Assembly (NCBI GenBank): GCA_964572365.1
Contig: CAZNFK010000045.1
Location: forward strand, 1-18,932
Reading direction: 5' to 3'
DNA length: 18,932 nucleotides
Source of the DNA: Salinimicrobium sp964572365
GTDB lineage: Bacteria > Bacteroidota > Bacteroidia > Flavobacteriales > Flavobacteriaceae
How positions within the stretch are numbered: position 1 is the stretch's first letter; each line of letters starts with the position of its first letter. The notes under the pieces are model-generated. The model was given only the letters and a program-made list of their open reading frames with translations. It was not told where the DNA came from and made no database searches. Shown in pieces: positions 1 through 8,223 of the stretch. The position numbers and the translations under genes are program-made.

Positions 1-340
1 AGGTTTCCCGCAATTCTTCAAACCAGTGATAGCGCAGTTCCCGCGCCGCCATCTGTATGGAAATTTTTTTGTTCCTGGCGTAAGCTTCGGTTTCAAAGCC
101 CTCTATAAAGACTTCTGTTTCCAAAGCATCGGCCATTTCCATAACAAAAGCCTCATCTCCCTCACTTTCTTCTCCGCGAAGGTGAAAATTGCAGTGAGCC
201 AGAGCGATGTCCAGATTTGCCTTTTTGCATAGGTGTGCCAGGACCACACTATCTACACCGCCACTAACGGCAATAAGTATCCTGGAACTGGCAACCTTGG
301 GAAAATGCTCCTGCAGATGATCTTTGAATGGTAGAAACAT
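1..340 (-). CDS. tilS: tRNA(Ile)-lysidine synthetase TilS, N-terminal part (cut by window edge)
   Basis: TilS uses ATP to attach lysine to C34 of the tRNA(Ile) CAU anticodon, which changes its decoding from AUG to AUA; it is normally essential and cytoplasmic. Translating the complement from the ATG at 340-338 gives 113 residues that run off the left edge. The PP-loop ATP-binding motif SGGVDS lies at residues 26-31 after ILIAV. AHCNFHLRGEES follows at about 48-59, and the RELRY segment typical of TilS is near residue 100. The fit to the family N-terminal N-type ATP pyrophosphatase domain is strong. The tRNA-binding C-terminal domains lie outside the window. It is the last visible gene of a leftward run, 70 bases downstream of pabB, and probably shares its transcript. 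A different PP-loop enzyme such as TtcA is unlikely, because the HCNFHLRGEES signature is that of TilS. Confidence 0.93.
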   Translation of the reverse strand, partial: MFLPFKDHLQEHFPKVASSRILIAVSGGVDSVVLAHLCKKANLDIALAHCNFHLRGEESEGDEAFVMEMADALETEVFIEGFETEAYARNKKISIQMAARELRYHWFEELRET

Positions 341-410
341 AGATCCCAAATATACCAAAAATGGGTTTCTCACGCTCATTCTTTGGCTTAAGATTATAAG
401 CGGTTATCCG

Positions 411-1724
411 TCATTCGGGAGCAGCAGATGAGCTTAGAACCTCCCTCAGGGCTTTAGCCTTCACCAGACATTCAGCGTACTCTTTATCGGGAATGGATTT
501 GGCAGTGATCGCCCCCCCAACGATATAAGAAACATATTTTTTGGAGGCGTTATAAAGAATACTGCGTATCACCACATTGAAATCAAAATCTCCCCTGGGT
601 GTAAAATAACCCACGGCACCGCTGTACACGCCCCGTTTGGTTTCTTCCAGCTCCTCAATGATCTTCATGGCCGATATTTTAGGAGCGCCCGTCATACTGC
701 CCATGGGAAAAGTGCTGCGAATCACCTCTACCGGCGGGATGCCTTCAGCAAGTTGAGCTTTGACCGTCGAGATCATTTGATGAACCTGCTGAAAGGAATA
801 GACCTTGCATAATTCAGCTACCTCAACAGAGCCTTTTTTTGCGATTTTTGAAAGATCATTGCGCACCAGGTCTACGATCATCACGTTTTCTGAACGTTCT
901 TTGGGATCTGATTCCAGCTGTGCCGCAAGCCTTCTGTCTTCCTCTTCCTCCTTTCCTCTTGGGGCGGTGCCTTTTATGGGTTGGGAAATGATCTCACTGC
1001 CTTTCTTCTGAAGGTATCTTTCGGGGGAAGCCGAAAGCAGGTAATGATCATACAGTCTTACGTAAGAAGCAAAAGGCGGATTAGAGATCCGGTTTAAGGC
1101 ATTGTAGGTTTGTAATGGATCTATCTGCGCATCTTCGGAATAAAATTCCTGGCAAAAATTTGCCTCATAAATATCCCCCCGCTGAATATGCCCCAACATT
1201 TGCTGTATTTTCTGAAGGTAAGCTGCTTTTGGAATTCGTGGCTGAAGATGAAGTCTATTAGAGGGTGCTGCCCGTTCATTTTTGGCAGTCATGGTAGTTA
1301 ATATCTGCTGAAGGTCTTCCTCCATCTCATCATCAACCAGTCTCAGGTAGCGCATTTCAACTTCATTTCCTTTGAGCAAAAAAAGTTTCTTTGGCTGAAA
1401 GAAATATAAGGCGGGAAAATCGACTCCGTCATAATTTTCAGAAGTGAGTTCTTCCACATCATTTTTAAGATCATAGGAGAGATAGCCAAAGATCCAGTCT
1501 GCCGTGCTCTGCTGATATTCTCCAAGGGCGTCAAAAGCACCTGCAACTTCTGTTTTTATGGCGGTGAATGCATCTACCGCGAGAATTGAATCGTATTCTG
1601 AATACTTTTGCCGGTAATTGTTGCTGTCCAGCCACACTATCTCCTGGTACTGCTGCGCCCACCTAAGCAGGGCAGTTTTAAATCCGGGAACATCTTTAAT
1701 TTTTTGCTTTTTTGAAACCCGCAC
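411..1724 (-). CDS. pabB: Aminodeoxychorismate synthase component I (PabB)
   Basis: PabB converts chorismate and ammonia to 4-amino-4-deoxychorismate, the first step to p-aminobenzoate and folate, with ammonia supplied by a PabA glutaminase that is not in this window. The 437-residue protein has a short N-terminal region and a C-terminal chorismate-binding domain from about residue 160. The diagnostic PIKGTAPRG is present. The lysine in PIKGT is the covalent nucleophile of PabB, where anthranilate synthase TrpE has alanine (PIAGT), which favours PabB over TrpE. Further family blocks are SENVMIVDLVRNDL and the GSMTGAPK segment followed by SGAVGYF. The start is a GTG at 1724-1722 immediately after the TAG stop of the upstream reductase, with no gap, so translation is probably by reinitiation. 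No in-frame ATG lies near it. The length is normal for a stand-alone PabB without a fused lyase domain. Confidence 0.93.
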   Translation of the reverse strand: MRVSKKQKIKDVPGFKTALLRWAQQYQEIVWLDSNNYRQKYSEYDSILAVDAFTAIKTEVAGAFDALGEYQQSTADWIFGYLSYDLKNDVEELTSENYDGVDFPALYFFQPKKLFLLKGNEVEMRYLRLVDDEMEEDLQQILTTMTAKNERAAPSNRLHLQPRIPKAAYLQKIQQMLGHIQRGDIYEANFCQEFYSEDAQIDPLQTYNALNRISNPPFASYVRLYDHYLLSASPERYLQKKGSEIISQPIKGTAPRGKEEEEDRRLAAQLESDPKERSENVMIVDLVRNDLSKIAKKGSVEVAELCKVYSFQQVHQMISTVKAQLAEGIPPVEVIRSTFPMGSMTGAPKISAMKIIEELEETKRGVYSGAVGYFTPRGDFDFNVVIRSILYNASKKYVSYIVGGAITAKSIPDKEYAECLVKAKALREVLSSSAAPE

Positions 1725-2264
1725 CTACTCTTTGATTTGCTGTGAAAATGAGGTCACCACTTCAACCACGCCCATTTCAAAAACCTCATTCACTATAGTT
1801 CCTTTTTCCACGTCAAAGTTCTCTTTGAACTTTGGCAGACTAAAACTTTCCACAATGGTACCGCCAAAACGGGGAATGATGGTTTTGGCATATTCCAGAG
1901 CTGCCGCCCCACCGTATTGGCCCGGGGAAGTACTCATAAGGAGGATCTTTTTACCCTGCAGGAACTTTCTTTCCACCCTCGACAACCAGTCAATGATGTT
2001 CTTGAAAAATGCCGAAACATTTCGGTTGTTCTCATTTACCGAAATTATTAGGGCATCCGAATTCCGGATCTTATCGTACAGGAATTGTACATTTTGAGGG
2101 GTTCCTTCCTTTTCCTTCACAATACTGAACATGGGAAATTCGAATTCGCTAAGCTTAAGAACCTCAACCTCGTGTTCCGAAATTCTTCGGCTAACATTCA
2201 GGATCAACTGATGATTTATCGAGGTAGGGCTGTTTGACCCGGCAAAGGCGAGGATCTTCTTCAT
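1725..2264 (-). CDS. NADPH-dependent FMN reductase-family flavoprotein
   Basis: This is a 179-residue flavodoxin-fold protein of the NADPH-dependent FMN reductase family, which reduces FMN, quinones or azo/chromate-type acceptors with NAD(P)H; the physiological substrate is unknown. The chosen start, ATG at 2264-2262, gives MKKILAFAGSNS, which places the phosphate-binding loop GSNSPTSIN at residues 9-17. The reading frame stays open for 21 more codons upstream, but those residues look unlike the family and are probably non-coding. The family block with FFKNIIDWLSR is seen near residues 85-95, and SPGQYGGAAALE, the second flavin/nicotinamide loop, near 115. It is the first gene of the leftward run and abuts pabB directly, although no folate-related role is known for this family. 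It is divergent from the DEAD-box helicase gene across a 136-base spacer. Confidence 0.88.
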   Translation of the reverse strand: MKKILAFAGSNSPTSINHQLILNVSRRISEHEVEVLKLSEFEFPMFSIVKEKEGTPQNVQFLYDKIRNSDALIISVNENNRNVSAFFKNIIDWLSRVERKFLQGKKILLMSTSPGQYGGAAALEYAKTIIPRFGGTIVESFSLPKFKENFDVEKGTIVNEVFEMGVVEVVTSFSQQIKE

Positions 2265-2350
2265 ATGGACATTTCTTTGGGTAAAAATACAAATTAGATG
2301 ACAAGTGGAAAGGCTAAAAATAGGCATAGAGCTGTTGGCTGGATAAGAGG

Positions 2351-2380
2351 TTAATTTATAACTATTAAAGCTTACCTTTG
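2351..2380 (+). promoter_or_regulatory. Predicted promoter of the DEAD-box helicase gene
   Basis: An exact Bacteroidetes -7 element TAnnTTTG (TACCTTTG) lies at 2373-2380. A weak -33 match (TTA instead of TTG) lies at 2351-2353 with 19 bases between. Initiation would fall near 2384-2386, leaving a leader of about 15 bases before the GTG start. This is consensus matching by eye only. Confidence 0.5.
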
Positions 2381-2400
2381 CACCCTAAAATTTTAAAGAC

Positions 2401-3750
2401 GTGACTTTTCAGGATCTAAACTTGACCAACCCTATATTAAACGCCTTGGAGGATCTTGGGATCTCCACTCCCACTCCAATACAGGAGCGATCTTCTCCGG
2501 TTATCTTATCGGGAAGGGACATGGTGGGTATTGCCCAGACCGGTACAGGAAAAACCCTGGCCTACCTGCTTCCTTTGTTAAAGATGCTGAAATATTCGGA
2601 ACAAAAGAATCCGCGCGTCCTTATCCTGGTTCCCACCCGTGAACTAGTAGTACAGGTGACGGAAGAACTGGAGAAGATCACCAGGTACATCAATGTTCGT
2701 ATTCTGGGTATTTATGGGGGCACCAATATCAACACCCAAAAACAGCTGGTGGCGCAGGGTCAGGATATCCTGGTGGCAACCCCCGGAAGGCTTTATGATC
2801 TTGCTATAAACAGAGACCTGCAGCTTAAATCTGTACAGAAGCTGGTTATAGATGAAGTTGACGTAATGCTTGATCTTGGATTCAGATTTCAGCTGAACAA
2901 TATCCTGGAGCTACTTCCTAAAAGTCGCCAGAATATCATGTTTTCGGCAACCATGACACAGGATGTAGAAAAATTGATCGGGGAATATTTCAGGGCTCCC
3001 GAGACAGTTTCGGTGGCAGCAAGTGGTACCCCGTTAGAAAATATTCACCAGGTGCTCTACAAGGTTCCGAACTATTACACTAAGGTAAACCTTCTTAAAG
3101 ATCTGCTTCAGGATAAGGAAAAGTACCACAAGGTTCTCATTTTTGCCGGAAATAAAAGGATCTCTGACCGGCTCTTTGGAGATATTGATCCGGTTTTTCA
3201 GGAGGAATGTACCATTATACATTCCAACAAAACCCAGAACTACCGGTTGAGGAGCATACGACAATTTGGTGACGGATTTTGCAGGATTCTTATCGCAACA
3301 GATGTCATGGCACGTGGTCTGGATATAGAACACGTTAGCCACGTGATCAATTTCGACACGCCCGCCTATCCCGAAAATTACATGCACCGTATAGGCCGTA
3401 CCGGGAGAGCCGAAAAAGAAGGTCAGGCGATCCTATTCTCCACTCCCAGTGAACAGGAAGATCTCGATAAAATAGAATCCCTCATGAACATGAAGATCGA
3501 AGCACTCGATCTTCCCAATAAGGTGGAAATCTCTACGGAATTGATCCCGGAAGAACAGCCCAAAGCCAAGGAAATCTATAATCCCACCAATTTTACAGAT
3601 GAGGACGCTCCCGGACCTGCATTTCATGAAAAAAGTGAAAAGAACAAAAAGGTGAATTTAGGAGGTTCTTACCGCAGGGAGATTAAAAAGAAGTATAAGA
3701 AGCCTAAAACCAGAGGAGATAAAAATTACAATCGCAGGAAAAAGAAATAG
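2401..3750 (+). CDS. DEAD-box ATP-dependent RNA helicase (RhlE-like)
   Basis: This 449-residue superfamily 2 RNA helicase probably unwinds structured RNA during ribosome assembly or RNA decay, or in the cold. The motifs are complete: Q motif TPTPIQ (23-28), Walker A AQTGTGKT (45-52), PTREL (78-82), TPGR (127-130), motif II DEVD (151-154), SAT (182-184), the RGLD segment of motif V, and HRIGRTGR (349-356). Motif II reads DEVD rather than canonical DEAD; the Asp and Glu needed for Mg and ATP hydrolysis are retained. After about residue 385 comes a low-complexity charged tail, ending in a strongly basic Lys/Arg stretch (about 427-449) typical of the RNA-tethering tails of RhlE/CsdA-like helicases. 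The start is GTG at 2401, which gives the expected MTFQDLNL beginning. The gene is transcribed alone, divergent from the FMN reductase. Confidence 0.96.
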   Translation: MTFQDLNLTNPILNALEDLGISTPTPIQERSSPVILSGRDMVGIAQTGTGKTLAYLLPLLKMLKYSEQKNPRVLILVPTRELVVQVTEELEKITRYINVRILGIYGGTNINTQKQLVAQGQDILVATPGRLYDLAINRDLQLKSVQKLVIDEVDVMLDLGFRFQLNNILELLPKSRQNIMFSATMTQDVEKLIGEYFRAPETVSVAASGTPLENIHQVLYKVPNYYTKVNLLKDLLQDKEKYHKVLIFAGNKRISDRLFGDIDPVFQEECTIIHSNKTQNYRLRSIRQFGDGFCRILIATDVMARGLDIEHVSHVINFDTPAYPENYMHRIGRTGRAEKEGQAILFSTPSEQEDLDKIESLMNMKIEALDLPNKVEISTELIPEEQPKAKEIYNPTNFTDEDAPGPAFHEKSEKNKKVNLGGSYRREIKKKYKKPKTRGDKNYNRRKKK

Positions 3751-4190
3751 TTTATAGACGCTGCTAAAAATGACCAGAGTAATTAACTTTATTTTATTAA
3801 AATATCTGTTAAACCTTTAATTATCAATTAAATGGGGTTTTAATGGACTTTATACCTGCTCATTTACAATATCCAGCCATCATACCTTTTTCAGAAGCTC
3901 ATTTTTTGCACATTAATGGCAATTCGAAACCCAATTTTCATCCTCTAAAGCTGTCTTATTAGGAGGTTTAAGGCAGAAAAGTAATGTTTTTGTAAATTTT
4001 TTCACCTCCGGAAGCTCAGCATTTACAGGTCTTCGGCAGAAATTTCAGAGAAAAATGTAAAAAACTGATTATGTGGGTATTGTAGATTCATTTTTTTATA
4101 CTAATTTTAACTTAATGTTGCCCCCTATAATTTTATTCGCCTGAACTTCTGAAAGTTACCCAGTTGTTCATTTTAAAATGTTGGTTTCGC
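3751..4190. other. 440-base AT-rich spacer between the helicase and kinase genes
   Basis: I see no convincing gene, tRNA or strong terminator here. It contains AT-rich runs near 3780-3840, an inverted pair GGAGGT (about 3962-3967) and ACCTCC (about 4005-4010) around a long loop, and one predicted promoter near its right end. A 39-codon ORF at 3843-3962 lacks protein-like features. Three explanations are possible: an untranslated leader, a small RNA, or degenerate DNA. Confidence 0.5.
4080..4109 (+). promoter_or_regulatory. Predicted promoter of the sensor histidine kinase gene
   Basis: TTG at 4080-4082, a 19-base spacer and TAATTTTA at 4102-4109 (one mismatch to TAnnTTTG) fit the Bacteroidetes -33/-7 pattern. 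Transcription would begin near 4113-4116, giving a leader of roughly 75 bases, longer than the other predicted leaders in this window. Confidence 0.4.
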
Positions 4191-6569
4191 ATGAAAAAAG
4201 GCAGCTACATACTCGACGAACAACTATTGGGGATTCCTCACAGCCTGTTTAATGGTAATAACAGTTACGATTATCAGGAATTTCTTTTATTTATTAGTTC
4301 TGCAGAAGATCTTGATCTTAAGGGCATCAATTATAAAGGGATAAGGTACTTTCAACAGTTTTTCGATCCTCAGGGCCCAGATCAGGATTTTTACCAGAGA
4401 GTCATCCATCCCGAAGATTATCCTTTTTTTATCCATTTTTTAAGTTCTTGTGAAGAATTGGCAGAGGGTGAAGAAAAAGAAACAACAATCCGTTTACGGT
4501 CACCTTTTGGATACTGGAAAAAATTCCTTTTTAAAACCCGTATTTATAGTGGTTTTGAAGACAGAGATGAGAAGCACCTCATAAGTCTAGCACGGGCCAT
4601 TGAACCTTATAAAAACACCTTCAGAAAAAGTTCAGGAACTAACCTTGATACAGAAAAGTCACTCCAGGAAAGTCTGAACAGGTATAGGGTCCTGGTAAAT
4701 TCACTTGACGACGGCTTTAGTGTTATAGAGGTGATATTTGATGTGCATCAGAACCCGGTTGATTACCTTTTTGTCGAGATAAATCCGGCTTTTGAAAAAC
4801 ACATTCATCTTAGAGATATTTTAGGGAAAACCATGAAAGAGCTGTCGGCAAAACATGGTAAAAAATGGTTTGAGACCTATGGAAAAGTAGCCCTTACAGG
4901 TGAGGCCGTTCGTTTCGAAGAATATGCCAAAGATCTGCAGACCTGGTTTGATGTGTATGCTTTCCCGATTGGAAGCAGAAAAAGCAGGAAAGTAGCTATT
5001 CTTTGTTCTGATATCTCCCAACGAAAAGAAGCTGAAGAAAATCTTAGAAGGATCAACGAGACGCTCGAATCTAAAGTAAAGAAACGCACCGAAGAGCTTA
5101 AACAAAAGAATGACCTGCTGCAAATGGTATTCGATACCGTAAGCCAGGGAATTTTTATCATGAAACCTCTTTTTGGAGAAAATCGAGACATAGTAGATTT
5201 CACTTACGTGCGGGTCAACAAAAAAGTAAAAAAATATTACCGAATGGATAACCTGGTGGGTAAAAGCTTTCTTGAATTAAACCCTCAGGCTACAAAGACA
5301 GGAGCTTTTGAGGTCTTTAAACAAACCATGCTTACCGGTAAGTCCAAAGATTTTGAAGTTTGCTTCAGAAGAAACGGAAAGAAGAACTGGTTCAAATTAA
5401 GCACCCGAAGACAAAAAGGTTTATTGATCAATTCCCTTGAGAATATAACCCACAAGAAAAGACGAGCCCAAAAGCTGAAGGATAATATCAGATTCAAAAA
5501 GCAGCTGGTCACGACTTCTCCAGATGTGATCATTATCTTCAATCTTTATGATGAAAAGATCCGGTTCATGAATCGGGATTTTTCCTCCAATCCGCAGATG
5601 TCCAAGGAGAAATTGATGGGAATGCACTTATTGGATCTTTTACCATTGATACATCCTTATGACAGGGAAAAGGCACTCGAATTTCATTTTAAACTTCTGA
5701 AAGCTACAGATAAGGATGTAGTGGATTTTGAATTCCGTCTCCAGGGAAAAAAAGGAGAATGGATCTACTACAATGCACGGGCAAAAGTCTTTATGCGTAA
5801 CAAAAAAGGAAATCCATATGAATACATTATCCTTTTACGCAATGTGCAGGAGCAGAAAAAGACGCAACAAGCACTGTTAAATGCCGAAAAACTGAGTATA
5901 AAAGGTGAGATAGCCCGTACCCTTGCTCATGAATTAAGAAATCCACTGGCAAGTATTGGGATGTCTGCCGATATTTTGAATACAAAACTTCAGGATCCAC
6001 AAAAGAAGGAACTGGATACTTATATCCATATAATTAAGAGAAGTACTTCGACTCTTAATAACCTGGTTACCGACCTATTAACTTCTGCAAATTATTCTCC
6101 TCCTAAACTGCATAAATGCTGCCTTGCGACTACGATGAACCTGGCTCTGGAACTAGCAAAAGACAGAATTTATCTTGCGGGAATAAAGGTGATAAAGAAT
6201 TATAAAGGGCATTATTTTATCCATGCCGATAAGGAAAAACTCAAGATCGCCTTTCTGAATCTTATTGTGAACGCCAGCGAAGCCATGACCCTAAATGAAG
6301 GGGTACTCGAGATCAGCATTAACGAGAGAGGAGATAACTACCAGATCGTGATAACCGATAATGGTTGTGGAATGGAAAAAAAGGAGATAGAAAAACTTTT
6401 TGAATCGTTTTACACCAATAAAGTTGGGGGAATGGGAATAGGCTTAAGCTCCGTTAAAAACATATTGGAAGATCACCACGCTACTGTTGATGTAGAAAGT
6501 GAACCCAACAAAGGAACCTCCTTCATTCTTACTTTTCCCGTCTACCGGGAACAGGTAATTTCAGAATGA
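4191..6569 (+). CDS. Soluble multi-PAS sensor histidine kinase
   Basis: This 792-residue sensor kinase autophosphorylates on histidine in response to an unknown cue. No signal peptide or membrane span is visible, so it should be cytoplasmic. The approximate layout is: PAS-like fold 25-145 with an HPEDYPFF segment; PAS 165-280 ending in DISQRKEAEE; coiled coil 275-315; PAS 315-425; PAS 435-560; HisKA with H580 in AHELRNPLAS; and HATPase 680-785 with N-box N694, G1 DNGCG (723-727) and a glycine-rich G2 loop (746-751). All catalytic boxes are intact. The frame is also open upstream to a TTG at 4164, but the ATG at 4191 gives a more natural start (MKKGSYILDE). No response regulator or receiver domain lies beside it, so it is an orphan kinase and its partner is elsewhere. 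It could be a stress or redox sensor, but no haem or flavin signature is evident. Confidence 0.93.
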   Translation: MKKGSYILDEQLLGIPHSLFNGNNSYDYQEFLLFISSAEDLDLKGINYKGIRYFQQFFDPQGPDQDFYQRVIHPEDYPFFIHFLSSCEELAEGEEKETTIRLRSPFGYWKKFLFKTRIYSGFEDRDEKHLISLARAIEPYKNTFRKSSGTNLDTEKSLQESLNRYRVLVNSLDDGFSVIEVIFDVHQNPVDYLFVEINPAFEKHIHLRDILGKTMKELSAKHGKKWFETYGKVALTGEAVRFEEYAKDLQTWFDVYAFPIGSRKSRKVAILCSDISQRKEAEENLRRINETLESKVKKRTEELKQKNDLLQMVFDTVSQGIFIMKPLFGENRDIVDFTYVRVNKKVKKYYRMDNLVGKSFLELNPQATKTGAFEVFKQTMLTGKSKDFEVCFRRNGKKNWFKLSTRRQKGLLINSLENITHKKRRAQKLKDNIRFKKQLVTTSPDVIIIFNLYDEKIRFMNRDFSSNPQMSKEKLMGMHLLDLLPLIHPYDREKALEFHFKLLKATDKDVVDFEFRLQGKKGEWIYYNARAKVFMRNKKGNPYEYIILLRNVQEQKKTQQALLNAEKLSIKGEIARTLAHELRNPLASIGMSADILNTKLQDPQKKELDTYIHIIKRSTSTLNNLVTDLLTSANYSPPKLHKCCLATTMNLALELAKDRIYLAGIKVIKNYKGHYFIHADKEKLKIAFLNLIVNASEAMTLNEGVLEISINERGDNYQIVITDNGCGMEKKEIEKLFESFYTNKVGGMGIGLSSVKNILEDHHATVDVESEPNKGTSFILTFPVYREQVISE

Positions 6570-6683
6570 CTACTTTAATAAATGCTATTATTGCGTATCT
6601 TCGGCAATATTTTCCAGCAGGATTCTTTGAAGAATTCTACGGAAAAAACCATCATAACTATAAAATAGTCGAGGCCGAACTTT

Positions 6684-8219
6684 ATGGGGATAATTGATTC
6701 CATAGGAAATCTGGTTATGAAAAGCCGGATGGAAGAATTAGAAAATTCTGTAAACAATCCACAGAGAACTCAGGAAAAAGTATTGTTCAATCTTTTGGAC
6801 ACGGCAAAAAATACCGTCTATGGCCGGGAATATCGATTTAAGGATATTAAGAATTACCGCCAGTTCCAGGACCAGGTTCCTTTAGTAAACTATGAGGACC
6901 TTTTGCCATATATTGAAAAGATCCTAAAAGGAGAGCAGAACATGCTTTGGCCAACCCCTATAAAGTGGTTCGCCAAATCATCGGGCACCACGGGTGCCAA
7001 AAGCAAAGTAGTACCGGTCTCCACAGAAGGGCTTGAACAATGTCATTACCAGGGAGGACGTGATATGTTGGCCCTGTACATCAATAATTATCCCGATGCC
7101 AAATTGTTCTCGGGAAAAAATCTTTCCATAGGAGGCAGTCAGGAGAACAATTTCTCTAATACCAAAAATGGCAATTATACCGCCAATATTTCGGCTATTG
7201 TCATGAAAAACCTTCCTTTTTGGGCTCAGTTTGGAAGAACACCCGGCCTGGACGTCACCATGATGAATAACTGGGAGGAAAAGATCAAAAAGATCGCCGA
7301 GATCACCATAGAACAAAATGTCACCAGTCTTGCAGGTTCTCCTATGTGGATGCTCCTGTTGCTTCAGCATATTATCAAGGAACAGAAAATTGAGTACATC
7401 CAGGACATTTGGCCAAACCTGGAAGTTTTTTTCCATGGATCGGTTTCTTTTGCGCCTTATCGTCCTCTTTTTGAAAACCTGGATCGCAACAACAGCCTTA
7501 GATACCTCGAGATCTTTAATGCTACCGAAGGTTTCTTTGGGCTCCAGGATCAAAAACACGATCCTTCTATGCTGCTGATGCTGAATTACGGGATCTATTA
7601 TGAATTTATCCCTGAAAAAGAATTTCTGCTGGAAGAACCTTCGGTTGTGCCTTTACATGAAGTGGAACCTGGCAGGAACTATTCCATGGTCATTAGCACC
7701 AACTCCGGCCTGTGGCGCTATAAGATTGGAGATACCATAAAATTTACAAGCACCAGCCCCTATCGATTCATAATTACCGGGAGGACAAAGCACTGTATCA
7801 ATGTTTTTGGAGAGGACCTGTTTGTAGAGCATGCTGAAAAAGCGCTTTCCATAGCCTGTAAAAAGACCGGTGCCATCCTCAGGGATTTCACTGCTGCCCC
7901 TTTCTTTTATGAGCGTCAAAAGAAAGGCTATCATGAGTGGCTTATAGAATTTGTCCAATCCCCGCATGACCTGAAAGAATTTACAGCCATTCTGGATGAC
8001 GAGCTGGGTGAACTTAATGACGACTACGCGGCCAAGAGGAAAGAAAATATCGCCATAGAGGCTCCCCTGGTGAGGGAAATGGCTTCCGGAACTTTTTATC
8101 AGTGGTTAAAACGCAAGAACAAACTTGGTGGTCAGCACAAGATCCCCCGTCTGTCGAATAGCCGGGAATTTGTAGAAGAATTACTGGAACTTCAAAGAAA
8201 CCTGCAGACGGAGCTCTAA
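6684..8219 (+). CDS. GH3-family adenylate-forming (acyl-acid amido synthetase-like) protein
   Basis: This 511-residue protein is related to plant GH3 enzymes, which adenylate a carboxylic acid and couple it to an amino acid. The role of bacterial homologues, common in Bacteroidetes, is not established and I do not assign a substrate. Adenylate-forming motifs visible are: P-loop-like SSGTTGAKSK (99-108), the YLEIFNATEGFFG region (about 274-286) that binds the adenine and acid, WRYKIGD (344-350) with the conserved Asp for ribose, and GRTKH (366-370) at the hinge before the C-terminal lid. No transmembrane segment is seen. The start at 6684 (MGIIDSIGNLVMKSRM) fits the family N-terminus. It lies 114 bases after the kinase on the same strand and might be cotranscribed with it. 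It converges on the thioredoxin gene with a 4-base gap. A benzoate- or phenylacetate-CoA ligase is less likely given the overall pattern. Confidence 0.9.
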   Translation: MGIIDSIGNLVMKSRMEELENSVNNPQRTQEKVLFNLLDTAKNTVYGREYRFKDIKNYRQFQDQVPLVNYEDLLPYIEKILKGEQNMLWPTPIKWFAKSSGTTGAKSKVVPVSTEGLEQCHYQGGRDMLALYINNYPDAKLFSGKNLSIGGSQENNFSNTKNGNYTANISAIVMKNLPFWAQFGRTPGLDVTMMNNWEEKIKKIAEITIEQNVTSLAGSPMWMLLLLQHIIKEQKIEYIQDIWPNLEVFFHGSVSFAPYRPLFENLDRNNSLRYLEIFNATEGFFGLQDQKHDPSMLLMLNYGIYYEFIPEKEFLLEEPSVVPLHEVEPGRNYSMVISTNSGLWRYKIGDTIKFTSTSPYRFIITGRTKHCINVFGEDLFVEHAEKALSIACKKTGAILRDFTAAPFFYERQKKGYHEWLIEFVQSPHDLKEFTAILDDELGELNDDYAAKRKENIAIEAPLVREMASGTFYQWLKRKNKLGGQHKIPRLSNSREFVEELLELQRNLQTEL

Positions 8220-8223
8220 GCTT

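Noticed and set aside
1618..2097. 159-codon plus-strand ORF
   Set aside because: It lies antisense to pabB and the FMN reductase, both strongly supported by motifs. Its composition (Ser/Thr/Phe-rich) is that of a reverse-frame shadow.
3843..3962. 39-codon ORF in the spacer upstream of the kinase
   Set aside because: The translation is low in charged residues and irregular, there is no promoter or ribosome-binding signal, and no protein-like domain is visible.
6589..6613. Weak hairpin (TATTGC/GCAATA) after the kinase gene
   Set aside because: The 6-base AT-rich stem and short T run are too weak to call a terminator. The kinase and GH3 genes may be cotranscribed.
6622..6635. 14-base palindrome ATTCTT-TG-AAGAAT before the GH3 gene
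   Set aside because: It is a short AT-rich dyad with a 2-base centre and is not positioned against a recognisable promoter; such dyads occur by chance.
6978..7559. 193-codon minus-strand ORF
   Set aside because: It is entirely antisense to the GH3 gene, across its conserved adenylation motifs, and has no recognisable domain.
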